Made by a program: the position numbers and the translations under genes | Assembly (NCBI GenBank): GCA_963667575.2 | Contig: CAXXHY010000025.1 | Coordinates: 1 to 64,000, forward strand | Length of the DNA: 64,000 nt | Reading direction: 5' to 3' | Origin: G963665495 sp963667575 | Lineage (GTDB): Bacteria; Desulfobacterota; Desulfovibrionia; Desulfovibrionales; Desulfovibrionaceae | Part shown: positions 62,908 through 64,000 of the stretch, piece after piece | Layout: the number at the start of each line of letters is the position of its first letter | Numbering within the stretch: the first letter of the stretch is position 1 | The notes under the pieces: model-generated | Database searches by the model: none | Told to the model about the DNA's origin: nothing | Seen by the model: the letters and a program-made list of their open reading frames with translations, nothing else

Positions 62908-64000
62908 CTACTTGTAGTACTCGTCAAAGACCGAGCGCAGGTTGTCCAGTTCCACTTTTTTGATGGAGCGCTTGGTGTTGACCTTCATGTCCTTGCCGGC
63001 ATCTTCCACCTTTGCCACGATACGCGGAGTGATGAAGACCACAACTTCGGTCTGGGTCTTCTGTCGCGACCTGTCGTAGTTGGCCTCGAACAGACTGTTG
63101 TTGCCGTCGTCGTTGGGATTGCTGTTGGCCAGATTTTTCAGCTCGCGCTGCCCTGCCAGGCCGCCGATGACAATGGTGGTGCCCTGGGGCACGTTGATGG
63201 CCGTGGTGACGCTGTTGGTGTTGACAATCGGGGCGCCGCCGCTGGTGCCGGTAACGGTGCTGGATTCCATTTCCAGGAGGGAGTCGATATTGCCAAGTTC
63301 GTCCAGAGTGGGCGTAACGTTCAGGGTCATGCCCACCTTTTTGTATTCCACGGACATGGTGCCGCCGTCCTGCGCAATGGAGATGGGTTCTTCCGAACCG
63401 GCAAAGAACTTGGCCGCGCCGCCTTCCTTGGTTATCAATGTCTGCTGCATGAGCGAACGGCCGTTGCCGGTTTCATTGATTCGCTGCATGGTCGGGAAAA
63501 AGGAGGAAATGGTTCCGGCCAGACTGTAGACCAGATTTTCGGCCATGGACGTACTGAACGGGAACCAGGTAAACTCGCTCTGATGATCGAATCCGGCCTG
63601 ACCGTTGGTGTCGATGGTGGGGTTCCAATAAATGCCGAATTGTTTCAAGGCGGTCTTGGTGACTTCCATGATGGTCAGATTGACCTCGATGATATCCGGC
63701 TTGGCATAGGGTTCGGGCCGTTCCTGCGAGGCCGTACTGAGCAGCGCGTTGACCACGTTGGGGCTGTAGGCCAGGGCGATCTTTTCCGCCCGCTGCCCCT
63801 CTTCGTCATTGGGCACCACCCCTTCTATGAGAAAGGCGTTTTTCGCGACCCGGACCGTGATGCCAGGACGCCCGATGCTGCGCTGAATCTCCTGGGCAAC
63901 GATTTTTTTCATGAACGGACTCATGCGTACGAGGTTGACCACCTCGGGCATGCTGGCCAGCAGCTGGTTGATCTTGCCGAAGTCCTTGCTTTTGAATACC
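62908..64000 (-). CDS. Secretin of the Tad/T2S family (RcpA/CpaC/GspD-like), partial
   Basis: The frame is open to the right window edge, so the N-terminus is missing. Visible ~364 residues: the end of a BON-like/secretin N domain (KDFGKINQLLASMPEVVNLVRMS, then VRVAKNAFLIEGVVPNDEEGQRAEKIA), and the secretin core: IIEVNLTIMEVTKTALKQFGIYW, VYSLAGTISSFFPT, LMQQTLITKEGGAAKFFAGSEEPI, KKVGMTLNVTPTLDELGNI, NSVTTAINVPQGTTIVIGGLAGQRE and EVVVFITPRIV. It forms the outer-membrane pore. The stop lies 22 nt ahead of the fused ATPase start. Confidence 0.9.
   Translation of the reverse strand, partial: VFKSKDFGKINQLLASMPEVVNLVRMSPFMKKIVAQEIQRSIGRPGITVRVAKNAFLIEGVVPNDEEGQRAEKIALAYSPNVVNALLSTASQERPEPYAKPDIIEVNLTIMEVTKTALKQFGIYWNPTIDTNGQAGFDHQSEFTWFPFSTSMAENLVYSLAGTISSFFPTMQRINETGNGRSLMQQTLITKEGGAAKFFAGSEEPISIAQDGGTMSVEYKKVGMTLNVTPTLDELGNIDSLLEMESSTVTGTSGGAPIVNTNSVTTAINVPQGTTIVIGGLAGQRELKNLANSNPNDDGNNSLFEANYDRSRQKTQTEVVVFITPRIVAKVEDAGKDMKVNTKRSIKKVELDNLRSVFDEYYK

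Noticed and set aside
1..64000. CRISPR array, rRNA or tRNA genes
   Set aside because: I looked for regularly spaced direct repeats and for conserved rRNA/tRNA patterns in intergenic stretches and saw none; a covariance-model search would be decisive.

Overview
The window looks like part of the chromosome of a dissimilatory sulfate-reducing bacterium of the Desulfovibrionales (Desulfobacterota). The evidence is a tetrahaem class III cytochrome c3, aprBA, qmoABC with a conserved fourth gene, and sat, in a genome of medium GC with flagella. I cannot name a species.

Layout. 0-3 kb: end of a flagellar unit (fliD-fliS, minus strand). 3-14.7 kb: the classic translation/envelope block on the minus strand, rpsB-tsf-pyrH-frr-uppS-[cytochrome c3]-cdsA-dxr-rseP-tsaB, preceded by plsC, rnj and a fumarylacetoacetate-hydrolase-family gene. 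The cytochrome gene has its own promoter and terminator inside this block. 14.8-16.7 kb: a group IIC intron placed directly behind the intrinsic terminator of the qmo operon. 16.7-25 kb: qmoABC(D) and aprBA (minus), the electron-transfer module and enzyme that reduce APS to sulfite. Ahead of aprB lies a promoter, a candidate small ORF and a strong terminator. 25.6-34.5 kb: a seven-gene minus-strand glycan or surface-modification unit (epimerase, sulfotransferase, ferredoxin, two paralogous glycosyltransferases, two paralogous radical SAM/SPASM enzymes, one ending in an NPCBM carbohydrate-binding domain). 34.9-43.1 kb, plus strand: sat, an EPSP-synthase-like gene, a small coiled-coil gene, aconitase, ppiD and a PAPS-reductase-family gene. 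43.4-64 kb: signalling and secretion, comprising a Cache/HAMP/PP2C phosphatase, an ABC-type binding protein, a GNAT enzyme, a sensor-MFS fusion, a Ser/Thr kinase, three FHA-domain membrane proteins, and a Tad-like/type II secretion locus (secretin, fused TadZ-TadA ATPase, TPR-containing TadB, thioredoxin-fold lipoprotein, GspE-type ATPase, TadC) that runs off the right edge.

How it fits together. Sat activates sulfate to APS; AprBA reduces APS with electrons passed from the quinone pool through QmoABC; cytochrome c3 is the periplasmic electron hub. Promoters of the cytochrome, apr-leader and sat genes share a TTGTnA-N6-TCACAn palindrome, suggesting one redox-responsive regulator (HcpR- or Rex-like). 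In the right-hand third, a kinase, a phosphatase and FHA readers next to an unusual Tad machine suggest a secretion or pilus apparatus gated by threonine phosphorylation; this is the best candidate here for an undescribed system.

Quality note. Between about 0.3 and 25.2 kb many genes, including essential ones, are broken by single-base shifts, nearly all at homopolymer runs; none is apparent from 25.6 to 64 kb. These look like sequencing errors, and I describe those genes at full inferred length.
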